Source: Rotaria macrura (Eukaryota; Rotifera; Eurotatoria; Philodinida; Philodinidae). From it: a stretch of DNA of 64,000 nucleotides. The notes under the pieces are model-generated. The model ran no database searches, was not told the DNA's origin, and saw nothing but the letters and a program-made list of their open reading frames with translations. The translations under genes were made by a program, and so were the position numbers. Positions 1-9,789 of this stretch are shown in pieces. Positions within the stretch are counted from its first letter, which is position 1, and every line of letters starts with the position of its first letter. Where the stretch lies: contig OENT01000893.1 of assembly GCA_900239685.1 (NCBI GenBank), positions 1 through 64,000 of the forward strand, in the 5' to 3' direction.

Positions 1-966
1 TTTTATGAATCATATTCCAAATAAAAATAGTGGATAAACTTAAGTGTGACGATTAAAGAAAAGTCCGATTATTTTGCCTGACGAATTAGGGCAGGACAGG
101 GCAAGAAAAATTTCCCCTTTGAACACCTCTATGTATAAAATTATATCTTTTAGACATTTCAAACAATTTTAACTATACAGCACACATCATGTCCCTTCCA
201 AAGTATATCAGAAGAGTTTGTATCTAAATGACACAACATTGTTTTCTGAATTCGATGACTCATCATATTTTTAAGATTACTATTCTATACTGTAAAATAT
301 ATTTCATAGTTTTGTTCATCAACAGTTGTTACGCTATTTAGATAGGTTGATATTGTATAGTATGGATATAGTAGATGTTCAAAAAAATGAATTTGTTATT
401 TGGTGAGCTATTTTTGAAAAATCCATTATGTCAATAAGACAGCTGACATGTTTGAATTCTACAAAATTCTTTTCTTTCAGCTTATGACAATTTACACAAT
501 TTCTACTATAGTAATCTCATATAAAAAAGGGAGAGGAACATGAATGTGATAGAATTGACATATTCAAGGTTTATTAGCTCTACCTCTATGATTATCTTTC
601 ATCTGTTGCCAAAAGAAATATTAGGCAAACGATATATCAATAGATATATATATATTATCTATAGTTGTGTATTGTGATCACTATAGCTCTGATCTTCATC
701 ATTGTTCAAGATCAAATATAATGGATGAGTTTATCAAAAGACATCTTTCGTGTATATGCACCAATTAGAGATGAATATGTACAAACGTTTTTTCAACTAT
801 AAATTCACAACATTAGTGACACAAATCATTCGGGTTGATGTAACTGATATCTGATAATTTTTGTTAATGATTCGACTGGACCATCAATCATTTATTGACT
901 TCTAATTGATTCATTGGTAACTGTGACGTGTTGAAACACATATAAGATGGGTGTCAACACACACAA

Positions 967-996
967 CATCACGACTCAGCCGCTCTGGTCGTGATG
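967..996. repeat. 9-bp perfect inverted repeat (hairpin)
   Basis: CATCACGAC at 967-975 is exactly complementary to GTCGTGATG at 988-996, with a 12-base loop. It could be a transposon-end relic or a chance stem; function unknown. Confidence 0.6.
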
Positions 997-1184
997 ATTA
1001 TTATTTATGATACTATGTTAAACTTAAAATTATACAATATTTCAAACAACGTAAGCTTACGTATTATTCATGTGACATTACATTATATTATATGTATGAT
1101 AGTTATTTGTGATATATATATTAATCCTGATGGAATATATTTGTTATATACACTTTTGTGTGTACTGTTAGTAGAAAGGCATTC

Positions 1185-1425
1185 TATCACAGCCAGCCAA
1201 AGTGGCTTCGTAACTTGGCCCAGTGGAGAATATCCGCCCTGTTATGGCGTAGCAGTGTTGTACTAGGAAAGGCCCTATATGTTCATAGATCCCTGTTGAC
1301 GATCTACGTCAGTATATCTATGTTCATTGCCCTACCTGTCCGGCGTAGTCCGCTCTGTTATACCCGTGGCAGGCTAAGGGTATTATCCCTGGTCGCGCGC
1401 GCGATTAGAATAGGGAAGCAATTCT
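1185..1425. other. GC-rich block of unknown origin
   Basis: About 240 bases are clearly richer in G and C than the surroundings and include a GCGCGCGCG run near 1393-1405. A match to a pol III A box (TGGCCCAGTGG) occurs near 1217, but I find no matching B box, so a tRNA or SINE cannot be claimed. Open frames across it on the plus strand resemble no known protein. It directly abuts the 3' end of the TPR fragment, so it may be the edge of another mobile sequence. Confidence 0.35.
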
Positions 1426-1464
1426 GTTTATTTCAATGGAATGATGAAAAAACAAGCAGGAGGT

Positions 1465-2327
1465 TTACAATTTCTTTTTTACGAATTCAATATTGTTTAT
1501 CGTGTCTCGAAAATCAGGGTGTGTCGATGGAAGTGACTTTCGACGTATTCTAAGAGCTTTTTCTAAGTATTCAAGTGCTTTCGTGTATTCACCCATGTTG
1601 TTGTACACTTGTCCGATACAAGAGAACGAAGTAGCCAACGAGGGATGAGTCGGAGGAAGAGCTTTTTCTCGTATTTTCAGTGCTTTTTCGTAATATTCAA
1701 GTGCTTTCGTGTATTCACCCATGTTGTTGTACACTTGTCCGATACAAGAGAACGAAGTAGCCAACGAGGGATGAGTTGGAGGCAGAGCTTTTTCACTTAT
1801 TTCAAGGTCTTTTCCGTAATATTCAAGTGCTTTCGTGTATTCACCCATGTTCTTGTACACTTGTCCGATGTTGTTGAACGAAATAACCAAATGGGGATGA
1901 GTCGGAGGAAGAGCTTTTTTCGTTATTTCAAGGTCTTTTCCGTAATATTCAAGTGCTTTCGTGTATTCACCCATGTTCTTGTACACTTGTCCGATGTTGT
2001 TGAACGAAGTAGCCAACAAGGGATGAGTTGGAGGAAGAGCTTTTTCTTGTATTTTCAGTGCTTTTTCGTAATATTCAAGTGCTTTCGTGTATTCACCCAT
2101 GCCGTCGTACACTAATCCGATGTTGTTGAACGAAATAGCCAAATGGGGATGAATCGAAGGAAGAGCTTTTTCACTTATTTCAAGGTCTTTTCCGTAATAT
2201 TCAAGTGCTTTCGTGTATTCACCCATGTCGTAGCACACTCCTCCGATACAAGAGAACGAAGTAGCCAAATCTGGATGAGTCGGAGGCAGAGCTCTTTCGT
2301 AATATTCAAGTGCTTTCGTGTATGCAC
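1465..2327 (-). pseudogene. TPR-array 3' fragment, probably the detached C-terminus of the ART-TPR gene
   Basis: This minus-strand frame encodes about six 42-residue kinesin-light-chain-like TPR units (signature GEYTKALEYYEKALKI followed by PPTHP) and a tail ending in VKKKL and a stop. No start codon precedes it: the frame is open only back to about 2327, where homology stops, and a TAG lies just beyond. Its first codons (AYTKALEYYERA) continue the TPR register exactly where the ART-TPR gene at 4967 loses homology. The segment is therefore most simply the original C-terminal part of that gene, cut off by the insertion at 2328-4966. An independent gene fragment is the alternative. TPRs bind peptides or partner proteins; nothing shows that this piece is still expressed. 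Confidence 0.75.
2320..2327. repeat. putative 8-bp target-site duplication, left copy
   Basis: GTATGCAC at this position and GTATTCAC at 4967-4974 bracket the insertion, differing at one base. The same site in every intact neighbouring TPR unit reads GTATTCAC. The pattern fits duplication on insertion followed by one mutation, although the TPR repeat itself makes the motif recurrent. Confidence 0.5.
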
Positions 2328-2619
2328 GAGTCTATTGGGTATTCCATTTCAAACTGAAATAAAAAAAGAAAGCTTCCCCTCCCACACAGCTCGAATCCTA
2401 AGCTCGGAAATAAATCACGCTTGACCAATCGACGAAACTGCTAAAACGTTCATATCGGGATCAATTCAACTGTTCTGCAGGATTCAGCAACGAACCAATG
2501 ACAACAACAGTGACCATCCATCTCAATTGACATCCGATTTCGGAAAACGTGAGCCATTCATGAATTCAGTTGAAATATAATTTCAGTTCGATTAAGAATT
2601 CGCATGAATTCTGAATTCT

Positions 2620-2760
2620 AAATTCATGTATACATGTATATATACTATGCGTGTGTCTTTTTGGACGGGGGTCCAGGGGGTCTGGGGGTCTATCTGAATT
2701 CAGATGAATTCTGAATGCTGAATTTAGATGAATTCTGAATGCTGAATTCAGAATTCAATG
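2620..2760. repeat. inverted copy of the about 100-bp GAATTC-rich unit
   Basis: Read on the minus strand, this segment matches the tandem units at 4545-4850: attcagaattcatctgaattcagat, then CCCCC/GGGGG blocks, gtccaaaaa and catagtatatatacatgtata. It therefore forms a long-range inverted repeat with the right side of the block. Confidence 0.6.
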
Positions 2761-2864
2761 ATAGCGGAAAATAATCATGATGATCATCAAGTCGCTGATT
2801 TCATTTTGAAAGGATGGGTCATTTTTGTATTCCGATTTCAGATTGCAATCATATACTCCATTGT
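2752..2864. repeat. direct repeat of the element's right end
   Basis: This segment aligns with 4852-4966 in the same orientation (shared stretches include gctgatttcattttgaaa and gatgggtc, ending in tcatatac). Two copies of a right terminus imply two elements in tandem or an internal duplication, so 2328-2864 alone could be a MITE-sized copy. Confidence 0.6.
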
Positions 2865-3081
2865 ATGTCATGTTCTTATGCGCCCCCGTCCTTTTGTTAA
2901 CGAAAAAAATCTGAACAGGAAACGCTTCCCGACAATTTCCCGTCCCTTTATCTCACTCGAAATCCTCATCCGGAATCGAAGACTCCAATACGAAATAGAT
3001 AATGTCACTTCAACACGTTTCACGTTGTGTCTAGCAAGACCCCCTGTCCAAATATAAAACACACATAGTATGTATATGTCG

Positions 3082-4089
3082 TGCCGAAGTTAGACCTGTT
3101 GCCGAAGTTAGACTTCGACAAATGTTTTCGTCGAAGTATAACTTCGAGAAACTTTTTCAACGAAGTTCAACTTCGACAATATAAGCGTGATCAAAGTTTA
3201 ACTTTGAGAGAAATGGATTGTCGAAGTTATTTTAAAGCAAAATAGACCGAAATACTTGCCCAGAGAACCTATTTCTCCCCACAGGATGCTGAATGATGGC
3301 AGCGAGAGTTACATAACCCCTTTAATAGTTTGCATTTACATCGATTGGTCTTATAACCCCGTTTACAATCGCATTTCAGCATTCTTTGATTACTGGTAAC
3401 ACTACGAAGGCGAGCAATTTCTCGTAAAGATTTCGATCTATCATTTGGAACGTCTGGAGCCAACAATGTTGGTGAACCTGATGCTTTTGACATTGGAGTA
3501 AAAGAGTAGTACCAGAGAAGAATACCATTGACTGTGTCTATTTAGTACTTGCCATATCGGACTTCTAGTATGACGGCTAACACGTTGGATGCGTCAATAG
3601 GACCACGACCAACATTATACGGAACAGAGGCCAACTACACGAATGATTCGAAATATTTCCATAATTGCGGAAGTAACGTCGAAGAACTTACTACATTGTC
3701 CCAAATATTCAAATCTCCCAGCTGTTGGTTTTCTTGAGTCTGTTCTAAAAATTCATCAGCTCCTCGTTTCTGAACTTCGAAAATATCTTTACGAATTTTA
3801 CTTATTCGATGTACGTGCTCATTATGGGAAGCATTTTCTGCGTGATGAGAAGCTAAACTTCACCACATTGTTCCTTCTGTGTGCAACTCTTTCCGTATAT
3901 TTTCTTTAAAAATAACTTCGACAATCCATTTTTCTCGCAGTTAAACATTGATCATGCTTGCCTTGCCGAAGTTAAACTGAGATAAAAAAACTTCTCCTAG
4001 TTATCCTTCCGCAAAAACATTTGTTGAAGTTAAACATCAGCAAAGTTGCTTGCCGAAGCTAAACTTCCTCCACAGGTCTAACTTCGGCA
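3082..4089. mobile_element. 1.0-kb nested element with long inverted ends
   Basis: The left end starts TGCCGAAGTTAGACCTGT and the right end is its complement, finishing at 4089. Similarity continues inward for about 160-185 bp on each side and ends with ttgtcgaagttattttaaag on the left and its complement on the right. The ends are built from short sub-repeats of cgaagttaaacttcg type. The element sits inside a copy of the about 100-bp unit (catagtatgtatatgt on the left, aatttagaattcag on the right), so it inserted later. No clear target duplication is visible. The interior carries a small Cys-rich ORF. Confidence 0.7.
3269..3493 (-). CDS. small Cys-rich protein encoded inside the nested element
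   Basis: A 74-aa frame lies wholly between the inverted ends. Residues about 40-72 contain a dense Cys cluster (CDCKRGYKTNRCKCK, then LCNSRCHHSASC). This CXC-type arrangement resembles the Cys tails of transposon-derived integrase or transposase proteins and, more distantly, tesmin-type CXC DNA-binding motifs. By inference it is the C-terminal remnant of the element's own transposition protein; the catalytic part is absent. It could also be spliced to something I do not see. Function is not demonstrable from sequence alone. Confidence 0.45.
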   Translation of the reverse strand: MSKASGSPTLLAPDVPNDRSKSLREIARLRSVTSNQRMLKCDCKRGYKTNRCKCKLLKGLCNSRCHHSASCGEK

Positions 4090-4253
4090 GGAAATACAAA
4101 TCTATAAATGAATTTAGAATTCAGATACAATGAAAGAGGGAAAAAATTATCGCGACCATCTACTCCCGGATTTCTTTTTGCAATCATGCGCCATTTTTTG
4201 GTCTACAATTGAGATACAAATCGAAAACAACATTCTAAGGATAAGTTAAATTC

Positions 4254-4535
4254 GGCATCCTCGCTACCCAATTCTTCGACCACCCAATCGAAGAAACGCC
4301 GCATTTCCTCCATTCGCCATCCTCGAAATCATATTAGTCGATCGCCCAATCGAAAAAACCCCTCATTGGCCCGATTCACTATCCTCGAAATCCGATTGGT
4401 CGATCGCCCAATCGAAAAACCATTTCATTGGCTGGATTTGCCATCCTCGGAATCCTATCCGTAGCTCGCCGAATCGAAAAAACACCTCCTTAGCTCGACT
4501 CAACATTCCTCGAAATGCTACAAGTCCATCGAGCA
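4254..4535. repeat. tandem array of about 62-bp units
   Basis: Four to five degenerate copies start near 4254, 4316, 4380, 4441 and 4502. Each contains catcctcgaaatc, then gatcgcccaatcgaaaaa and a ccattc/cattggc segment. It lies within the composite transposon block; such subterminal arrays are common in DNA transposons. Confidence 0.65.
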
Positions 4536-4544
4536 AGCACAAAT

Positions 4545-4850
4545 ACATGTAAATATGAATTCAGAATTCATCTAAATTCAGATGGACCCCCTAGGCACCC
4601 TAGACCGCCCGTCCAAAAAATAAAATACCCATAGTATATATACATGTATATTTGAATTTAGAATTCAGAATTCATCTAAATTCTGATGGACCCCCTAGAC
4701 CCCATTCCACAAAAACACAAAACCATAGTAAATATACATCTACATTTGAATTCAGAACTAAGAATTCATCTGAATTCAGATAACCCGCTAGAACCCCCGT
4801 CTAAAAAAACACCCGTACTATAGATACATGTATATATGAGCTCAGAATTC
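4545..4850. repeat. three tandem copies of the about 100-bp GAATTC-rich unit
   Basis: The units begin near 4548, 4653 and 4747. Each reads gaattcagaattcatctaaattcagat, then gaccccctag, a gtccaaaaaa-like run and catagtatatatacat. A fourth copy is split by the nested element, and an inverted one lies at 2620-2760. Confidence 0.65.
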
Positions 4851-4936
4851 AGAATTGAATGAGAGGGAAAATAAATCATGATGATCCTCTAGCGCTGATT
4901 TCATTTTGAAATGATGGGTCCTTTTTTTATGAAGAC

Positions 4937-7900
4937 TCAGATTAAAATCATATACCCGATTAAATGGTATTCACCAATGTTCTCGTACACTCCTCCAATG
5001 ATGTTGAACGAAGTAGCCGAATCGGGATGAGCCGGAGGCAGAGCTTTTTCTTTTCTTTGATGTGCTTTTTCGTAACACTCAAGTGCTTTGGTGTACTCAC
5101 CCATGTAGCTGTACACTGCTCCGATGTTGTTGAAAGAAACAGCCAAATCGGGATGAGTCGGAGGTAGAGCTTTTTCTCGTATTTTTAATGCTTTTTCGTA
5201 ACACTCAAATGCTTTGGTGTATTCACCCATGTAGCTGTACACTGCTCCGATGTTGTTGAACGAAATAGCCAAATCGGGATGAGTAGGGGGCAGAGCTTTT
5301 TCGTAGATTTCCTGTGATTTTCTGTAATATTCAAGTGCTTTGGTGTATTCACCCATGGAGCTGTATGCTACTCCGATGTTGTTCAATGAAGTAGCCAAGT
5401 CGAGATGAGTCAGAGGCAGAGCTTTTTCTTTTATTTGATGTGCTTTTTCGTAATATTCAAGTGCTTTGGTGTATTCACCCATGGATCTGTAAACTCCTCC
5501 GACGTTGCTGAACGAAGTAGCCAAATCGGGATGAGTCGGAGGCAGAGTTTTTTTCGTTATTTCAAGTTCTTTTTCGTAATATTCAAGTGCTTTTGTGTAT
5601 TCACCCATGGATCTGTACACTCCTCCGATGTTGTTGAACGAATTAGCCAAATTGGGATGAGTCCGTAGTAGAGCCTTTTCCAAGATTTTATGGGAATTTT
5701 CGTAATGTTCAAGTGCTGCCGTGTATTCACCCATATTGTCGTACACTAGTCCGATGTTGTTGAACGAAGTAGCCAATTCCGGATGAGTCGCAGGCAGAGC
5801 CTTTTCATTTATTTCATGTGCTTTTTCGTAACATTGAAGTGCTTTTGTGTATTCACCCATGGATCTGTAAACTCCTCCGATGTTGCTGAACGAAGTAGCC
5901 AAATCTGGATGAGTCGGAGGCAGAGCTTTTTCGTAGATTTGATGTGCTTTGTGGTAATATTCAAGTGCTTTCGTGTATTCAATCATGTTGTCGTACACTA
6001 GTCCGATGTTGTTGAACGAATTAGCCAAAGTGGGATGAGTCGGAGGCAGAGCTTCTTCGTAGATTTGATGGGATTTTCTGTAATATTCAAGTGCTTTAGT
6101 GTATTCACCCATGTAGCTGTACACTTCTCCGATGTTGTTGAACGTTGTAGCCAAATCAGGATGAGTCGGAGGTAGAGCCTTTTCTTTTATTTGATGTGCT
6201 TTTTCGTAACATTGAAGTGCTTTCGTGTATTCACGCATGGATCTGTACACTCCTGCGATGTTGTTGAACGAAGTAGCGAAATCGGGATGAATCGGTGGCA
6301 GAGCTTTTTCTTTGATTTTGTGTGCTTTTTCGTAATGTTCAAGGGCTTTGGCGTATTCACCCATGTTTTTGTACACTAGTCCGATGTTGTTGAACGAAAT
6401 AGCCAAATTTGGATGACTCGGATGCAGAGCTTTTTCGTAGATTTGATGTGATTTTCTGTAATTTTTAAGTGCTTTGGTGTATTCACCCATGTTTTGGTGC
6501 AGTTTTCCGATGTTTTTGTAAGTAGCAGCTAAAGAAGGATCATCATCAGGTAGAGTTTTCCGTTTGATTTTCAGATATTCTTCATAGAAAGAAACTGTTT
6601 CTTTGTAGATGCCCTTTCGGTCCTTCAAGAATCCGAGTTGGTGAAATGAAAAGGCTCGATCACTTTCAGTGGAAGCATCCTCTAGGAGTTCGGTGTAGAT
6701 CTCTTCTGCGGGCTCCAAATTACCGACTTTGAGCATAAGCTTGGCCATTCGATACCATCCAGTAGACCCTTGAACCTCCTCCTGGATTCGTGTGTGAAGT
6801 TCTGCCAATTGTGGGTCATTATCATCTGTTAGGGTGAGGTGTACTTCCCATAGACGTTTATCATAAGCCATTTGTTTAATATCGCCGATGCGAAGTACAG
6901 TGTGTGTAGTGAATAGTATTTCGTCTTCTTTTGGTATGGCACTGTGTTCTTTCACAGATGCAAATGGAGTTGATGTGTATTGTTGATTTACCATCAAAAT
7001 AAAAAGAACTGCTACCATGTCTTCCGTTCCTAGGGACCATTCAGCAAATTCAATGGATTTTTGTCGATTTTGACTGGTCGAAAGAAAGTTATTAAACGAT
7101 ATAAGACCACCTTTACTTGCAGCCAGTTTTTCGAAGTCATCTTTCGATAACCCTTGACCACGGTAAAGTGGCTTTCCATCGAAATCTTTGACTTGTTGGT
7201 GATAGAGTTCATCTATTTGCTGATGTAAATCCCGTAAATAAATTCCCATCTTGATCAGCACACGACAGTCGAGTGTTCGTAATGCTCTATTGAGCATTTT
7301 ATACGTGAAACATTCACGTGTATACCAATATATGGCTTTTGATCGTTCGTATGTGCTTTCGAATTCGGTGATCAGTTGTGTTTCTTTCTCATTCCCGCTG
7401 TATTCTTCGCGGCAAAATGCAGCCATTATTTTAATGGCATCTTGTTTATGTTCCATTTCAAGGACTATGTCCTTGAAAATTTGTGTGTACATGAACGTTG
7501 GTTCCAACTGGTTGAGACCTTTGTTGGAACCACCAATTTGAGGAGCAGTAATGCTTACCGCATTGTCGTTTTGATTGCATTGTTCAACTGCTACTTTCAA
7601 TTTTTTGCATATCGATTTGATCGATGTGTGGACGCCTTTGATTTTAGGCCAGTTTTGTGCCCATTGCTGATAGTGTTGTTTGTTGTCACAGAATATATAA
7701 ATGGCATCCAATTTTACCATGCCATGAATATATGGTACCAGGTCTAGACCGAATGCACCTGAAGAGATCACAAAGCTGGTCTCTTCACTATTTCCAAGTT
7801 GTTCAATGCACTGTTCAGTAGTTGTGCATTGTTCAACTTGGTTTACAATGCTTCGCAGCTGCGTGAGTGTGTTCCGGCAATCAAGATTGTTGAGATCAAT

Positions 7901-7963
7901 ATTCGCATCGGCCCACACGACGATATAGCTTTCGGGGATTCGTTGTCTTGTTCTTTGACTCAT
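4937..7963 (-). CDS. mono-ADP-ribosyltransferase with kinesin-light-chain-like TPR array
   Basis: A 1,008-aa intronless frame. Residues about 10-125 form an N-terminal domain with the alternating strand/helix look of a receiver-like fold (SYIVVWADANI, later LDAIYIFC), a domain that accompanies such proteins in bdelloids. Residues about 150-395 are an arginine-type ADP-ribosyltransferase with the R-S-E pattern: R268 in LYRGQG, S295 in FLSTS, and E346-D347-E348 in PKEDEILF. From about residue 478 follow twelve full 42-residue TPR units and a partial one. The enzyme would move ADP-ribose from NAD to arginine on a protein chosen by the TPRs; its substrate is unknown. No signal peptide is evident. 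The last codons (HLIGYMILI, stop) come from inserted transposon DNA at 4966, so the C-terminus is truncated and was probably continuous with 1465-2327. The ATG at 7963 is the first in a frame that is open further 5' to a TAA near 8050. Confidence 0.85.
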   Translation of the reverse strand: MSQRTRQRIPESYIVVWADANIDLNNLDCRNTLTQLRSIVNQVEQCTTTEQCIEQLGNSEETSFVISSGAFGLDLVPYIHGMVKLDAIYIFCDNKQHYQQWAQNWPKIKGVHTSIKSICKKLKVAVEQCNQNDNAVSITAPQIGGSNKGLNQLEPTFMYTQIFKDIVLEMEHKQDAIKIMAAFCREEYSGNEKETQLITEFESTYERSKAIYWYTRECFTYKMLNRALRTLDCRVLIKMGIYLRDLHQQIDELYHQQVKDFDGKPLYRGQGLSKDDFEKLAASKGGLISFNNFLSTSQNRQKSIEFAEWSLGTEDMVAVLFILMVNQQYTSTPFASVKEHSAIPKEDEILFTTHTVLRIGDIKQMAYDKRLWEVHLTLTDDNDPQLAELHTRIQEEVQGSTGWYRMAKLMLKVGNLEPAEEIYTELLEDASTESDRAFSFHQLGFLKDRKGIYKETVSFYEEYLKIKRKTLPDDDPSLAATYKNIGKLHQNMGEYTKALKNYRKSHQIYEKALHPSHPNLAISFNNIGLVYKNMGEYAKALEHYEKAHKIKEKALPPIHPDFATSFNNIAGVYRSMREYTKALQCYEKAHQIKEKALPPTHPDLATTFNNIGEVYSYMGEYTKALEYYRKSHQIYEEALPPTHPTLANSFNNIGLVYDNMIEYTKALEYYHKAHQIYEKALPPTHPDLATSFSNIGGVYRSMGEYTKALQCYEKAHEINEKALPATHPELATSFNNIGLVYDNMGEYTAALEHYENSHKILEKALLRTHPNLANSFNNIGGVYRSMGEYTKALEYYEKELEITKKTLPPTHPDLATSFSNVGGVYRSMGEYTKALEYYEKAHQIKEKALPLTHLDLATSLNNIGVAYSSMGEYTKALEYYRKSQEIYEKALPPTHPDLAISFNNIGAVYSYMGEYTKAFECYEKALKIREKALPPTHPDLAVSFNNIGAVYSYMGEYTKALECYEKAHQRKEKALPPAHPDSATSFNIIGGVYENIGEYHLIGYMILI
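4967..4974. repeat. putative 8-bp target-site duplication, right copy
   Basis: GTATTCAC here pairs with GTATGCAC at 2320-2327 across the inserted block. On the minus strand the coding homology of the upstream gene part ends exactly at this octamer. Confidence 0.5.
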
Positions 7964-9606
7964 TTTATTGGTGATTTGATGTTTGGATCAGAGTTCTGCT
8001 TGATGCGCACCGGCTGGTTGTTGGAACAGATATTGTTGGGTCCTTTTTACTAAATCACAAATTGTTTTTGCCGTTTGTTGTAGACATTTACGATACACTC
8101 GCACTAGTTACGGTTGAAAAAATGACGATAAATACAAAACGAACAAGAATATATATTTCAACCATGGTAGGTAAGAGTATGTATTCTTCGCTTCACTGAT
8201 TTTGTTTTTCTCTTTCTTTCCAGTACTCATACGCTATAATTGCGTCTCAGTTATTTTTTTGCTCTCTTATTTAGAAGTTTCCTTTTCTCTGTCGTATTGA
8301 TGCATACTAAAATAAAATGCGTCGGCGATATTTGTTTCACATAGGTACAGAGAGCGGTGTGTTGGTTTTTTGCCACCTTGCAATTGAGAGAGTATCACTG
8401 ACCAATCACTTTCTAGCAGAATGTAAAAAACGAGACATTTCGATATCAGATAGTTATTGGAATAGACTTGTGGACTCACAGTTACAGATAGATAAATTTG
8501 AACCACTCAAATGACTTCATTTTTTTTCCGTTTTTACTCTCTTAATTCGCATGAACACCTTATTGGTATGGAAGAACTGAAGATCTTTACTATTAGCCAT
8601 ATCTAACTGATATTTGCTAACATTCGTAAGTCCTGAACATCAATCGAATATTTCAAAATAAACTACCGGGCAAAGCTAACCTTTGCTAAATTTAATTTTT
8701 ATACATGGTAGCAGCTATATCTGCTCAATGGTAATTAAAAGTAAACTCCCTTAGAAAATGTTGAACATACATAAAGACCCTTTAGAAACAATACTGGTAA
8801 AAATTCTCATTGGTTTTTATTTAACTACAGCAAAATTACCCAAAAATGTACTTTTTTTCAGGGTGTAGTAAAGAGTCTAGGATTTTATGGTAACAAGAAA
8901 TCACATACAAATAAAAGTCGTGCGTAAAAGTTATTCAATTTTTAATAAGCATTCAGAACATCAGGTCATATCTTCACATACACAATTATATAGAATAGAA
9001 AACCGAAAATAAGAACCGTTATGGAATTTCATCCCTTATTGAACTTTAGATAGGTAAGGTTTATGAACACAATTTTCTAAATTATTATGATAAAAACTCA
9101 TATTTTTTAATTCACACGTAAAGAGAAGTTGGGCTTTGTTCAAGTAATGTTTAACAGAATTGAAACAATAATATAATAATTAATTCATTTTTGGTCAAAA
9201 ACACATTCATTTAATCTAATGGTAGTACGACGTAATATTAAATGAATTTTTGCCGAAAAAGAGTATAATTCAATCGGATTAAAACAACAATATAATAATA
9301 AATCAATTGATCACCTAAAAAAATCAATTTAATAGAATTGAAACATGCAAACAAGTACAAATTAATATACGATTCCCTTCAAAAAACTGTTGGTTGGATC
9401 ACTAAACCAATTATAATTCAATCTAATGTATATCGATGAAATAAAACACTTATTTTTCCAATTGCTAGCGATATTTATATAAGGCAATAGAAAAATCTTC
9501 ATCGAACATCAGGCCGGGCGGCCCATTTCGAGGCTTGCCTAGTAGCAGAAAACAATTATATCCTGATAGAGATAACTAAATTGTGTAATCAAATAATAAG
9601 AATTTT
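7964..9606. other. non-coding stretch
   Basis: Presumed 5' flank of the ART-TPR gene followed by very AT-rich DNA. Around 9153-9345 two degenerate copies of a caataatataataatta-containing segment lie about 118 bp apart. No gene, RNA or clear promoter motif could be supported. Confidence 0.4.
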
Positions 9607-9705
9607 TTGATAACTTTGAAAGAACTCCGTGACGCCTATTCAGAATCACCATTTGATGCGGAATATCATAAAGCAGTGCAAACTTTATATCAAGGTTTCA
9701 AATAG
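9607..9705 (+). pseudogene. possible orphan last exon, unknown protein
   Basis: A short open frame ending in TAG reads like real protein (LKELRDAYSESPFDAEYHKA, then VQTLYQGFK) in an otherwise featureless region. It has no start codon, and I found no partner exon upstream. It could be the surviving 3' end of a decayed gene or chance. No family was recognised. Confidence 0.25.
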
Positions 9706-9789
9706 ATATTGGTATTTTACGAAAGTAAAAGTTTTGTCACAATCTATGAGCAATTATCGAACAATTTTTCAGAATGCCATTTTTTCGTA

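Larger units (their letters stand above)
1..1464. other. non-coding stretch, no gene recognised
   Basis: AT-rich DNA without a convincing reading frame. It holds a short perfect hairpin and a conspicuously GC-richer block, both listed separately. No recognisable protein, tRNA or rRNA was seen. Confidence 0.5.
2328..4966. mobile_element. composite transposon block inserted in the TPR gene
   Basis: This 2.64-kb block separates two in-register halves of a TPR gene. Its ends are imperfect inverted repeats: each has GGGTAT followed by ATTT, AA, CTGA and a run of seven A then G, reading inward from both sides. Inside are inverted and tandem copies of an about 100-bp unit rich in GAATTC, a 62-bp tandem array, an internal copy of the right end (2752-2864) and a nested 1-kb element. 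No complete transposase is visible, so it is non-autonomous or decayed. An 8-bp duplication would fit a hAT-like mechanism, but the terminal bases do not settle the superfamily. Confidence 0.6.

Noticed and set aside
1158..1553. 131-aa plus-strand frame over the GC-rich block
   Set aside because: The open length follows from the local GC richness; the peptide resembles nothing and runs into the antisense end of the TPR fragment.
1609..2424. Plus-strand frames with repeated FKCFRVFTHV-type peptides opposite the TPR fragment
   Set aside because: They are antisense shadows of the TPR repeat on the minus strand and follow its 126-bp period.
4254..4535. 62-bp repeats considered as a CRISPR array
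   Set aside because: Units are degenerate and directly adjacent with no unique spacers, inside a eukaryotic transposon block.
4964..8053. Several plus-strand frames opposite the ART-TPR gene
   Set aside because: All are antisense to a well-supported 1,008-aa protein and have no independent domain.
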